From contig NZ_AUAZ01000016.1 of the NCBI RefSeq assembly GCF_000428985.1, positions 39,774 to 103,773 on the forward strand: DNA of 64,000 nucleotides, read 5' to 3'. The notes below the pieces were generated by a model that made no database searches, was not told where the DNA came from, and saw nothing but the letters and a program-made list of their open reading frames with translations. The position numbers were made by a program, and so were the translations under genes. Each line of letters opens with the position of its first letter. Position 1 is the first letter of the stretch. This stretch comes from Marinobacterium litorale DSM 23545. GTDB taxonomy: Bacteria; Pseudomonadota; Gammaproteobacteria; Pseudomonadales; Balneatricaceae. Of the stretch, positions 56,762 through 64,000 are shown piece by piece.

Positions 56762-56783
56762 ACAGGGCGTTTAGCCCTGTTTT
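56761..56783. terminator. Terminator between MFS gene and ctpA
   Basis: AACAGGGC (56761-56768) and GCCCTGTT (56774-56781) around GTTTA, followed by TTG. It overlaps the stop codons of both convergent genes and serves both directions. Confidence 0.85.
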
Positions 56784-58066
56784 GCCTTGGGTGTTCCTAC
56801 GATATTCAGGGCCTTGAGCAGATTAAGCGCCTGATAGAGCTGAAAATCACTCTGGGCCAGATCCGCATCTTCTGCCGTTTCAGCGCTTTGAGTACCGTTT
56901 TCAAGGTGCCCGGCCAGATCGCGCTCCTTAATCAGATTGTCGTGTTGAACCTCGGTCAGACGCCCCTCTTCGACCAATACATCCGGGTGAATTCCCTGTG
57001 CCTGGATAGAGCGGCCACTGGGTGTGTAATAACGGGCGGTGGTCAGCTTCAACGCGCGCTCGCCGGCCAACGGCAGCACGGTCTGTACTGACCCCTTGCC
57101 AAAGCTGTCCGTACCCATCAATACCGCCCGACGATGGTCCTGCAGTGCACCCGCGACAATCTCTGACGCCGACGCGGAGCCGCCATTAATCAAGACAACC
57201 ATCGGCAGATCCGGAGCCTGGGTTTCCCGCCCGGCACTGAAACGCAGTTGTGAGCTGCTCAGCCGGCCTTCGGTATAAACGATGAGGCCATCATCAAGGA
57301 AGGTATCCGCCACATCCACCGCTGCCTGCAACACTCCTCCTGGGTTGTTGCGCAGGTCCAATACCAGCCCTTTCAGCGGCTGCGTTTCGCCCAGCTCCGC
57401 CAGCGCCTTTCTCAAGTCTTCGGCGGTATTGAGCTGGAACTGGGTAATCCGCAGGTAACCATAGCCCGGCTCAAGTACCCGGCTCTTGGTGCTGACGACC
57501 TTGATCGCATCACGTACCAGGGTGACTTCGAAAGGCTTCTCGATACCATCCCGCACGATGGTCAGCCGAATCTCACTGCCGATTTCGCCGCGCATCATAT
57601 CCACCGCCTCGTTCAGGCCCATACCCTGAACCGGCGTATCATCCAGCTTGATAATCAGATCGCCGGCTTTAATGCCTGCCCGCTTGGCCGGGGTATCGTC
57701 AATCGGCGCAATCACCCGAACAAAACCATCTTCCAGGCCCACCTCGATACCCAGCCCTCCGAACTCTCCGCTGGTATGGACCTGCAGGCTTTCGAACGCT
57801 TCCGGCTCCAGGTAGGTCGAGTGCGGATCAAGCCCGGCCAGCATGCCTCGCACCGCATCCTGCAGCAGTTTGTCATCCTCTACAGGCTCCACATAGGCAT
57901 CCTTAATGCGCCCATAGACCTCAGCAAACATTCGCAGCTCATCCAGGGGAAGCGCTTTGGGCTGCGACTGGCTGTCAGCTTCCGCCGCCATCCCCAGGGG
58001 AGCCGCCAACAATGTCACTGTGCCGATGGCAAGTGTGGCGCGTTTTATCGAAGCATGGATAGCCAT
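56771..58066 (-). CDS. ctpA: C-terminal processing peptidase (S41), PDZ domain
   Basis: 431 residues from ATG at 58066 (AAGGA upstream). Signal peptide (TVTLLAAPLGMAAEA), PDZ domain (GGLGIEVGLEDGFVRVIAPI), protease domain with the nucleophile serine in NGGSASASEIVAGALQDH and lysine in GTDSFGKGSVQTVLPL. A periplasmic tail-specific protease; in Pseudomonas CtpA cleaves cell-wall hydrolases. The neighbouring envC gene, 16 bases upstream, also concerns the cell wall. Confidence 0.94.
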   Translation of the reverse strand: MAIHASIKRATLAIGTVTLLAAPLGMAAEADSQSQPKALPLDELRMFAEVYGRIKDAYVEPVEDDKLLQDAVRGMLAGLDPHSTYLEPEAFESLQVHTSGEFGGLGIEVGLEDGFVRVIAPIDDTPAKRAGIKAGDLIIKLDDTPVQGMGLNEAVDMMRGEIGSEIRLTIVRDGIEKPFEVTLVRDAIKVVSTKSRVLEPGYGYLRITQFQLNTAEDLRKALAELGETQPLKGLVLDLRNNPGGVLQAAVDVADTFLDDGLIVYTEGRLSSSQLRFSAGRETQAPDLPMVVLINGGSASASEIVAGALQDHRRAVLMGTDSFGKGSVQTVLPLAGERALKLTTARYYTPSGRSIQAQGIHPDVLVEEGRLTEVQHDNLIKERDLAGHLENGTQSAETAEDADLAQSDFQLYQALNLLKALNIVGTPKAKQG

Positions 58067-58082
58067 AAAAAGTCCTTGTGCG

Positions 58083-59222
58083 TTAGAGGCCGGCGAGCCA
58101 CTGGCCCGGATCGATGGAGCGGCCTCGGTGACGAATCGCAAAATAGAGCCCGGTATCTTCATAACCCCCGCTCTCGCCGGAGGTGGCGACCACTTCACCG
58201 GCACGAACCCAGGTTCCGGTGTCCCGAAGCAGACTCTGGTTGTGTCCATAGAGACTCATATAACCGCCCCCATGGTCGATGATCAAGAGCAAACCATAAC
58301 CGCGCAGCCAGTCCGCGAATACCACACGCCCGGCATGTACCGCCCGAACCTCTTCACCTACAGAGGCCTTGATTAATACGCCCTCGTAAGCCAGATCGTT
58401 CACTTTATCGCCGAAACGCCGGCTCAATCGACCTTTTATCGGCCAGGGCAGCTCTCCCTTTAACTGGTCAAAAGCTTGATTAGCCGTGGCCAGGCGAGCC
58501 CGCTCGAGTGCCGCTTCGATCTCTTTGAGCAAAGCTTGCAACTGCTTCTGATCGCCCTCGAGCCGGGCAAGACGCTCCCGGTCTGCCTGCTGAGCTGTTT
58601 TGAGCTTCTCCAACGCGCTTTCACGTTCCGCACGCGCCGCTTGCAGGGCCGTTTCCTGTTCTGTCAGAGACTGCCGTGTATCCGCCATGTTTTCGACGGT
58701 CTGCGCGGCACTGGTGCGCGTCTGATCCAGTGCCATCAATTGCTGGCGGTAGGTATCGATCTGCTCGGCCATCGTGCGGTTCAAGGCATCGAAATACGCC
58801 AGCAGCCGCTCGGCACGGGCGGGATCACTCTCGCTGAGCATCAGTTGAAGTCGGGGCTGTCGACCCTGCTGATACTGTGCTCGCAACTGCTCTCGGATGC
58901 GCTTTGCGCCACGGGCCAGCGCGGCCTCAAGCTCCGCCTCGTGAGCTTTGAGCTGGCTGAGATCAGTATCCAGTCCCGCCAACTCCTGATTCAGAGTCCG
59001 CTGCCGAGCGACCACTTCACTGATCTGCTGCTCACTACGCTTCAGTGCCTGGCGCAGCGCCTGCTGCTTATCCGCCCGCTGCTCCATGCGCGCCTGAAGC
59101 TGAGCCATATCAGCCTGCAGTGCCTTGATTCGGGCTTCGGTTTCCTGCTTTTCAGCCTCGGTGGCAGCGGCCACACCCAAGGACATCAACAGCAGGGCCA
59201 TCGCTAACAGCCCGCGCATCAA
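58083..59222 (-). CDS. envC: EnvC-like murein hydrolase activator
   Basis: 379 residues: signal peptide (LLAMALLLMSLGVAAA), a long coiled coil (about 22-250) and a C-terminal LytM domain (VGEEVRAVHAGRVVFADWLR, YGLLLIIDHGGGYMSLYGHN). Two metal ligands of active LytM enzymes are lost (NDLAYEGVLI in place of the usual H...D), so it should activate amidases instead of cutting peptidoglycan, as EnvC does at the division site. Between gpmI and ctpA, the conserved order. Confidence 0.93.
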   Translation of the reverse strand: MMRGLLAMALLLMSLGVAAATEAEKQETEARIKALQADMAQLQARMEQRADKQQALRQALKRSEQQISEVVARQRTLNQELAGLDTDLSQLKAHEAELEAALARGAKRIREQLRAQYQQGRQPRLQLMLSESDPARAERLLAYFDALNRTMAEQIDTYRQQLMALDQTRTSAAQTVENMADTRQSLTEQETALQAARAERESALEKLKTAQQADRERLARLEGDQKQLQALLKEIEAALERARLATANQAFDQLKGELPWPIKGRLSRRFGDKVNDLAYEGVLIKASVGEEVRAVHAGRVVFADWLRGYGLLLIIDHGGGYMSLYGHNQSLLRDTGTWVRAGEVVATSGESGGYEDTGLYFAIRHRGRSIDPGQWLAGL

Positions 59223-59233
59223 AACCGCTCCTC

Positions 59234-60784
59234 TCAGCGCAATTCAACAAGGCTGTGACCGGTCATCTCCGCCGGCGCATCCACATCCATCAGCTGCAAC
59301 AGGGTCGGCGCGAGATCGCAAAGGGCTCCGTCACGTAGCTGAATCCGGTCGGCACGGGGGCCCGCATAAATCAGTGCCACCGGCCAGTTCGTATGAGAGG
59401 TGTGCGGCTCCCCGCTGTCGGGGTTGACCATCAGCTCCACGTTACCGTGATCGGCTGTGATCAGAGTTTCACCTTCCACCTCGGCCATCGCCTCAAGCAC
59501 TCGTTTGACGCACTGATCCACTGTTTCAACCGCTTTCACGGCGGCATCGAACTTACCGGTGTGCCCCACCATATCCCCGTTGGCAAAGTTGCAGACAATC
59601 AGATCGAACTTACGGCTCCGGATCGCCTCGACCAGCTTGTCAGTTACCTCGGGCGCACTCATCTCGGGCTGGAGATCATAGGTCGCAACCTGCGGGGATG
59701 GCACCAGAATTCGCTCTTCGCCGGGGTAAACGGCCTCTTCGCCGCCATTGAAGAAAAAGGTCACATGGGCGTACTTTTCCGTCTCGGCGATTCTGAGCTG
59801 AGTCTTACCCAAGCTCGCCAGATACTCACCCAGCCCGTTACTGATCTTTTGCGGCGGATAGGCGCAACTGGCGGGAATATCCGCCGCATACTCGGTCATC
59901 ATCACATAATCGGCCAGCTCGGGACGCTTGCGGCGCTCAAAGCCCGTAAACTGTTCCTCAACGAAACAACGGGTGATCTCGCGCGCTCGGTCGGGCCGGA
60001 AATTGGCGCAGATCACCGCGTCTCCATCCTGAATCAGCCCCTTCGGGTGCCCGGCCATATCGGTAACCACGGTCGCCGTCACGAACTCATCGTTCTCGTC
60101 CCGGGCATAGGCTTCGGCCAAGGCCTGCTGCGCGGACTGCGCCCGCTGAGGCGCATCCCCCAGTGTCATCGCATCATAGGCCAGCGAGACCCGCTCCCAG
60201 CGGTTATCGCGATCCATGGCGTAGTAACGCCCTACCACGGTGGCGATTGCACCGACACCGAGCTCCCGAAAACATTTTTCGGCAGCGGCAATGGAAGGCT
60301 CCGCCGAGCGCGGCGGCATATCACGGCCGTCCAGTATGGCGTGCAGGTAAACGGCTTTGGCACCACGCTGGGCCGCCATCCTGGCCAGCGCAAAAATGTG
60401 GTCCTCATGGCTGTGTACGCCACCCGGTGAAAGCAGACCCAGCAGGTGGACCGCTTTTCCCTTGGAAACCGCACTGTCGATCGCCCGTACCAGTGTCGGA
60501 TTTTCGAAAAAATCCCCATCCTCGATCGCTTTGCTGATGCGCGTGAGGTTCTGATACACCACACGACCCGCGCCAATGTTCATATGGCCCACTTCAGAGT
60601 TGCCCATCTGACCGTCCGGCAGACCCACCGCCATACCTGAGGTGTGTATACGGCTATTGGGATGCGTCGCCAGCAAGTTGTCCCACGTCGGGGTACTCGC
60701 GGCCTCGATCGCCGAAGATGCGGTGGCTTCGATACCGAAGCCATCCAGTATGATCAGTGCTTTGGGTGCGCGTGTTTCAGTCAT
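59234..60784 (-). CDS. gpmI: 2,3-bisphosphoglycerate-independent phosphoglycerate mutase
   Basis: 516 residues: metal-binding [11 protein letters not shown] at the N-terminus, catalytic serine in [28 protein letters not shown] and [10 protein letters not shown]. Interconverts 3- and 2-phosphoglycerate using two Mn ions. First gene of the gpmI-envC-ctpA run. Confidence 0.98.
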   Translation of the reverse strand: MTETRAPKALIILDGFGIEATASSAIEAASTPTWDNLLATHPNSRIHTSGMAVGLPDGQMGNSEVGHMNIGAGRVVYQNLTRISKAIEDGDFFENPTLVRAIDSAVSKGKAVHLLGLLSPGGVHSHEDHIFALARMAAQRGAKAVYLHAILDGRDMPPRSAEPSIAAAEKCFRELGVGAIATVVGRYYAMDRDNRWERVSLAYDAMTLGDAPQRAQSAQQALAEAYARDENDEFVTATVVTDMAGHPKGLIQDGDAVICANFRPDRAREITRCFVEEQFTGFERRKRPELADYVMMTEYAADIPASCAYPPQKISNGLGEYLASLGKTQLRIAETEKYAHVTFFFNGGEEAVYPGEERILVPSPQVATYDLQPEMSAPEVTDKLVEAIRSRKFDLIVCNFANGDMVGHTGKFDAAVKAVETVDQCVKRVLEAMAEVEGETLITADHGNVELMVNPDSGEPHTSHTNWPVALIYAGPRADRIQLRDGALCDLAPTLLQLMDVDAPAEMTGHSLVELR

Positions 60785-60961
60785 CGTCAGCTAATTGTCC
60801 GGTTGGTTAATCGCTAGCCTCTTATTTTACTGATTACACCCTGAATTAGCGAACCGCAAAGTCCACAACCTGGGCCCGGAATTAGCCTCAAGCCTTATGC
60901 CTCGCTATTGAGCAATGTATACTGTCCGCCCTACTCCAACAGCCCTGTGTACGGATGTTTT

Positions 60962-61378
60962 ATGGATCGTGTAATTGAATTTGCCACTCAACATTATTAC
61001 CTGGTCGCTGCGTGGGTGCTGACCCTCGCCATGTTGATCTGGAACGAAAGCCGCAAATCGGGCAAGTCGGTCAGCCCGGCTGAAGCCACCCGAATGATCA
61101 ACAAGGAAGGGGCTGTCGTTCTCGATATTCGTCCCAAGAAAGAGTGGGACACCGGCCATATCACCGGCGCGACGCATATCCCTCTGAATGACCTGGATCG
61201 CCGTCTGGCTGAGCTCAAGGGCAAAGAGGATAAGGCGATCATTGTCGTATGCAATATGGGCCAGACTGCTGGTGCTGCGACCAAAAAATTGAAGGCCGCC
61301 GGATTCAATAACCCGATCCGCCTGTCAGGCGGAATGAACGAGTGGCGCGGCCAAAACATGCCTGTGGTGAAAGCGTGA
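60962..61378 (+). CDS. yibN: Membrane-anchored rhodanese-like protein (YibN type)
   Basis: 138 residues from ATG 60962. N-terminal membrane helix (YYLVAAWVLTLAMLIW), then a rhodanese domain (AVVLDIRPKKEWDTGHITGA) with the active-site loop IVVCNMGQTAG holding the cysteine. Probably a sulfur-transfer or redox protein on the inner membrane. First of a rhodanese-grxC-secB block that is conserved in gammaproteobacteria. Confidence 0.9.
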   Translation: MDRVIEFATQHYYLVAAWVLTLAMLIWNESRKSGKSVSPAEATRMINKEGAVVLDIRPKKEWDTGHITGATHIPLNDLDRRLAELKGKEDKAIIVVCNMGQTAGAATKKLKAAGFNNPIRLSGGMNEWRGQNMPVVKA

Positions 61379-61632
61379 AACCCGTAGAGATCTATCTGAC
61401 GCAATGGTGCCCTTTCTGCACCCGAGCCCGGATGCTTCTGGATCATAAAGGTGTTGCCTATAACGCCATCGATGTGGACGCCGACCCGAGCCTGCGCAAA
61501 GTCATGCAGGAGCGGGCTGGTGGCGCCCATACCGTGCCCCAGATTTTTATTGGTGAAGCCCACGTGGGTGGCTGTGACGAGCTGTTCGCGCTGGAACGCC
61601 AGGGCCAGTTGGACCCCATGCTGGAAGATTAA
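61375..61632 (+). CDS. grxC: Glutaredoxin 3
   Basis: 85 residues starting at GTG 61375, which overlaps the rhodanese stop (GTGA); an ATG upstream would lie inside the preceding gene. YLTQWCPFCTRARMLLDHKG has the CPFC redox site; TVPQIFIGEAHVGGCDELFA is the glutathione-binding part. Reduces disulfides with glutathione. Confidence 0.96.
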   Translation: MKPVEIYLTQWCPFCTRARMLLDHKGVAYNAIDVDADPSLRKVMQERAGGAHTVPQIFIGEAHVGGCDELFALERQGQLDPMLED

Positions 61633-61659
61633 CGAGCGATCAAGAAAGGAAAATTTCGG

Positions 61660-62124
61660 ATGTCTGAGAACCAGAAACAACCCCAGTTCGCCATGAAGCG
61701 TGTCTACATGAAAGACGCCTCACTGGAAACTCCAGCGGCGCCCCAGGTCTTCACCAAGGCTTGGCAGCCCGAGGTCAACCTCGACCTGAACACGCGCAGC
61801 ACCCCCCTGGATGAAGATCACTTCGAAGTGGTACTGACACTGACCGTTACGGTCAAAAACGACGGTGAAACCGCCTTTTTGGTCGAAGTACAGCAAGCCG
61901 GTATCTTCATGCTGTCCGGCCTCGGTGAAGCGGAAACCAAACATACACTGGGTGCTTTCTGCCCGAACATTCTATTCCCCTATGCCCGTGAAGCGATCGA
62001 CAACCTGGCCAGCAAAGCCAGCTTCCCGGCGCTGATGCTGGCCCCGGTCAACTTCGATGCCCTGTATGCTCAACAGCAACAGCAGGCTCAGCAGAAGGCC
62101 GCAGAAGAGAAAGAAACGCACTAA
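61660..62124 (+). CDS. secB: Protein-export chaperone SecB
   Basis: 154 residues: [60 protein letters not shown] and the C-terminal glutamine-rich tail. Keeps precursors unfolded for SecA. AAGGAAA lies before the ATG. Confidence 0.98.
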   Translation: MSENQKQPQFAMKRVYMKDASLETPAAPQVFTKAWQPEVNLDLNTRSTPLDEDHFEVVLTLTVTVKNDGETAFLVEVQQAGIFMLSGLGEAETKHTLGAFCPNILFPYAREAIDNLASKASFPALMLAPVNFDALYAQQQQQAQQKAAEEKETH

Positions 62125-62152
62125 GCGTTTATTCAGCAGGTCGCTCCGGGCC

Positions 62153-62812
62153 TTATACGTCCCGGAGCGCCTTGTCCCACCGACGGCGCGATTCGATATA
62201 CTGTTGATTGAAACGGTTGAAATACCCTTCCAGATGATCAGCCGCCTTTTGCTCTCCGAACTGCTCTAACAAAGCGATCGCGACCTCCGCAGTACACAGG
62301 TGTTCAGCCACCGTTGATCGACGCAGCTGATAGTTTGATAGACGGTCCGTTTTTGGCTCAATAACCGGCAAAGCCTGAAGATAACGGCTCAGTCGGAACA
62401 TTCTCCTTGCCTGCCGCCAGGTCCCATCCAGAATGATAAATGCCGGTATGCGGCCATCCGCCGGCAGTGTATCCACCATTCGATCAACGTAGTCATCACT
62501 CGCGGGGAACACCAGGCAAGGCGCATAGTCTGGATCGTCAAGCAGTGTTAATAGCTGATCACAGGGTTCGGTACGTGACCATTCAAACACCCGTGTATTC
62601 GCAATCACATCGCGAATAAGCTGCCCCGTATTGGTAGGTTTGTAGAATTCGTTGTGGTGCATCAGCAGCCAAAACTCGCAGCTCGGCTTTGAACGTTCTC
62701 CACGATGCTCACAAATACAGGCATCCAGCGCTACGCGGCACTGAGGACAACGCTCAATCGATGAGCCTCGCGCGACAAAGGGTTTACGGGGTGGATTTTC
62801 GATCTTAGCCAT
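62153..62812 (-). CDS. DTW-domain protein, probable tRNA acp3U transferase
   Basis: 219 residues. N-terminal zinc-type cysteines (CPQCRVALDACICEH), then HHNEFYKPTNTGQLI, FPASDDYVDRM and the family signature DGTWRQARRM. DTW-domain proteins (TapT/DTWD2 group) add the aminocarboxypropyl group to uridine 47 or 20 of tRNAs. A hairpin (62142-62169) overlaps its 3' end and lies after secB. Confidence 0.88.
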   Translation of the reverse strand: MAKIENPPRKPFVARGSSIERCPQCRVALDACICEHRGERSKPSCEFWLLMHHNEFYKPTNTGQLIRDVIANTRVFEWSRTEPCDQLLTLLDDPDYAPCLVFPASDDYVDRMVDTLPADGRIPAFIILDGTWRQARRMFRLSRYLQALPVIEPKTDRLSNYQLRRSTVAEHLCTAEVAIALLEQFGEQKAADHLEGYFNRFNQQYIESRRRWDKALRDV

Positions 62813-62888
62813 AGTAACTACTGAAAGTGTAAGTGCAGGGCACTATACTGGCTTTTTCAATTTGAACAAGCCGAGTACATAATCTGCT

Positions 62889-63710
62889 ATGGAACGTGAT
62901 TTCAGCACCCTGATACCGCCCCAACCTGAAATCCTGGTTGAGCTGGCAAAAGAGCTCAAAGCCGAATATCCGGATCAGAAGCGGGTCGCAAAACTCGTTA
63001 AAGCAGATGTATCCCTCTACTCGACAGTTCTGAAAGCGGTTAACAGCCCCTACTACGGGCTGGCTGTGACGGTAACATCCGTTGAAAAGGCATTGAGCCT
63101 GTTGGGCTTTGAGCGTGTATTCAGCCTCATTCGCCTGACCGTGCTGAGGAATACACTGAAAAAAACCGGGCGTATGGAACGGTTTTGGGACTCAGCTCGG
63201 GATGTAGCGGAGCTTTCCATGACGCTCGCAGAGCGTCTCACCAAACTGGACCAGGACGATAGCTACACGCTGGGGATGCTACATGACTGCGGACTTCCAC
63301 TGATGGTCCAGGCGTTTTCTGAATACCGCGACTTCCTGCGTGACTGCGGCAATATCGAGCCGGCTCTATTAGCAGAGAAGGAGTTCGCGCGCTTTGGTTT
63401 CAGCCATTATCAGATAGGCGCACGCATGGCAGAGCGCTGGTTTCTCCCGCAGCATCTGTCCGACGCAATCCGCTTACAACCCTCTACGGAAGCAGTACTC
63501 AACGATCAGATCGAGACAGATGAACGTACCCGGCACCTTCTCGCGGTGCTCGTTCTGGCTCAGGACATCAGCTCTGAATACCGTTACTACTGGCGCATAG
63601 CCCGCAATGAAGAGCTTTCACGGCTTCAACCTGCCCTGAGTTACCTGTCTATCGTCGATATCGACTATCTGAACATGAAAGAACAGATTCTCGAACAGAT
63701 GGGGGCTTGA
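62889..63710 (+). CDS. HDOD-domain signalling protein
   Basis: 273 residues consisting of one HDOD domain: VSLYSTVLKAVNSPYYGLAV, VEKALSLLGFERVFSLIRL and GMLHDCGLPLMVQAFSEY. HDOD proteins lack the full HD catalytic set and act in signalling, motility or stress control. Stands alone; no partner is evident. Confidence 0.87.
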   Translation: MERDFSTLIPPQPEILVELAKELKAEYPDQKRVAKLVKADVSLYSTVLKAVNSPYYGLAVTVTSVEKALSLLGFERVFSLIRLTVLRNTLKKTGRMERFWDSARDVAELSMTLAERLTKLDQDDSYTLGMLHDCGLPLMVQAFSEYRDFLRDCGNIEPALLAEKEFARFGFSHYQIGARMAERWFLPQHLSDAIRLQPSTEAVLNDQIETDERTRHLLAVLVLAQDISSEYRYYWRIARNEELSRLQPALSYLSIVDIDYLNMKEQILEQMGA

Positions 63711-63732
63711 GGGGGAGTTTACCTGAGAAGGC

Positions 63733-63909
63733 TCGGGATCAGCTGACGGGGCGATGATCTACAATTATCAGACTCGGCGTGTGCTGACGGGACGACCTGT
63801 AATGATCAAGCCCGGGTTATACCGACGGGACGATGACCTGCAATAGGTCGCAAGCGCTGCTTGCGATCCTTCGGACGCCTGCGGCGCCTCCCCGCCGTAC
63901 CTTCGGTAC
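63733..63909. repeat. Degenerate tandem repeat followed by hairpins
   Basis: The element (C/T)(C/T)GACGGG(G/A)CGA recurs at 63743, 63784 and 63822, within units of about 40 bases that also share AAT-ATCA. Then come a hairpin TCGCAAGC/GCTTGCGA (63848-63866) and GTACC/GGTAC (63897-63909). The window's last 290 bases contain no gene. Nature unknown; perhaps a REP- or MITE-like relic. Confidence 0.55.
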
Positions 63910-63969
63910 ACGCGTGGTCACATGGGCCAGGTAGTGCACAGCAGATCCTCACCACTCCGAACATTAAAA

Positions 63970-63997
63970 AACCCCGATACCTTGCGGTACCGGGGTT
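63970..63997. terminator. Terminator at window end
   Basis: AACCCCG and CGGGGTT plus TACC/GGTA form a stem around TTGC with one mismatch; the strand complementary to the A-run upstream gives a T-run for a leftward gene ending beyond the window. Confidence 0.75.
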
Positions 63998-64000
63998 CTT

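Noticed and set aside
59393..60430. 345-codon plus-strand ORF opposite gpmI
   Set aside because: Antisense shadow of a highly conserved enzyme gene in GC-rich DNA.

Overview
The window reads as chromosomal DNA of a GC-rich, motile, probably aquatic gammaproteobacterium. Supporting markers are slmA, a free-standing algC/argB/coaBC/dut block, secB-grxC-rhodanese, tatABC, a type II secretion (gsp) cluster, a chemoreceptor and many c-di-GMP proteins. I cannot name the species. All family assignments come from reading the translations; no database search was run.

Layout. (1) 1-7.1 kb: c-di-GMP signalling (partial EAL protein, EAL-HDOD protein, GGDEF-EAL membrane protein) with an outer-membrane-like protein and a TauE/SafE permease. 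A PotD-like polyamine-binding protein overlaps the GGDEF-EAL gene, an arrangement like Vibrio NspS-MbaA. (2) 7.2-8.5 kb: tatABC. (3) 8.5-15.4 kb: gspN-M-L-J-I-H-G (leftward), then a gspF whose 5' part is gone. It abuts, head to head, the 3' part of a phoX-like alkaline phosphatase gene; gspK lies beyond. gspC, D and E are absent. (4) 15.5-19.8 kb: a molybdopterin oxidoreductase, a Schlafen/AlbA_2 ATP-binding protein and a short ORF resembling the N-terminus of a type I restriction HsdR.

(5) 20.0-45.5 kb: a mobile island inserted at the 3' end of yicC. The last seven yicC codons plus stop are duplicated at the far end (EQIQNIE versus EQVQNIE), giving convincing attachment sites. The island has a P4-type integrase, two AlpA-like regulators, a DUF927 helicase, a probable MobI-like transfer gene, a serine recombinase, a few unknown genes and, as cargo, a full BREX type 1 operon (HTH-brxA-brxB-brxC-...-pglX-pglZ-brxL). 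Three extra genes sit between brxC and pglX: an AlbA_2/winged-helix protein, an ABC-type AAA ATPase and a small PD-(D/E)XK nuclease-like protein. BrxL carries an MITD1-like C-terminal domain in place of the usual Lon protease domain. The ATPase-nuclease pair inside BREX is the best candidate for an undescribed system.

(6) 45.4-64 kb: ordinary chromosome: yicC, rph, a chemoreceptor, rpmG/rpmB, radC, coaBC-dut-algC-argB-slmA, an MFS transporter, ctpA-envC-gpmI, rhodanese-grxC-secB, a DTW-domain protein, an HDOD protein and a structured repeat region.

The island genes appear to work together as follows. The integrase and AlpA-type factors control insertion and excision at yicC, the DUF927 and MobI-like proteins suggest replication and mobilisation by a helper element, and BREX plus its embedded genes provide phage defence that would favour retention of the island.
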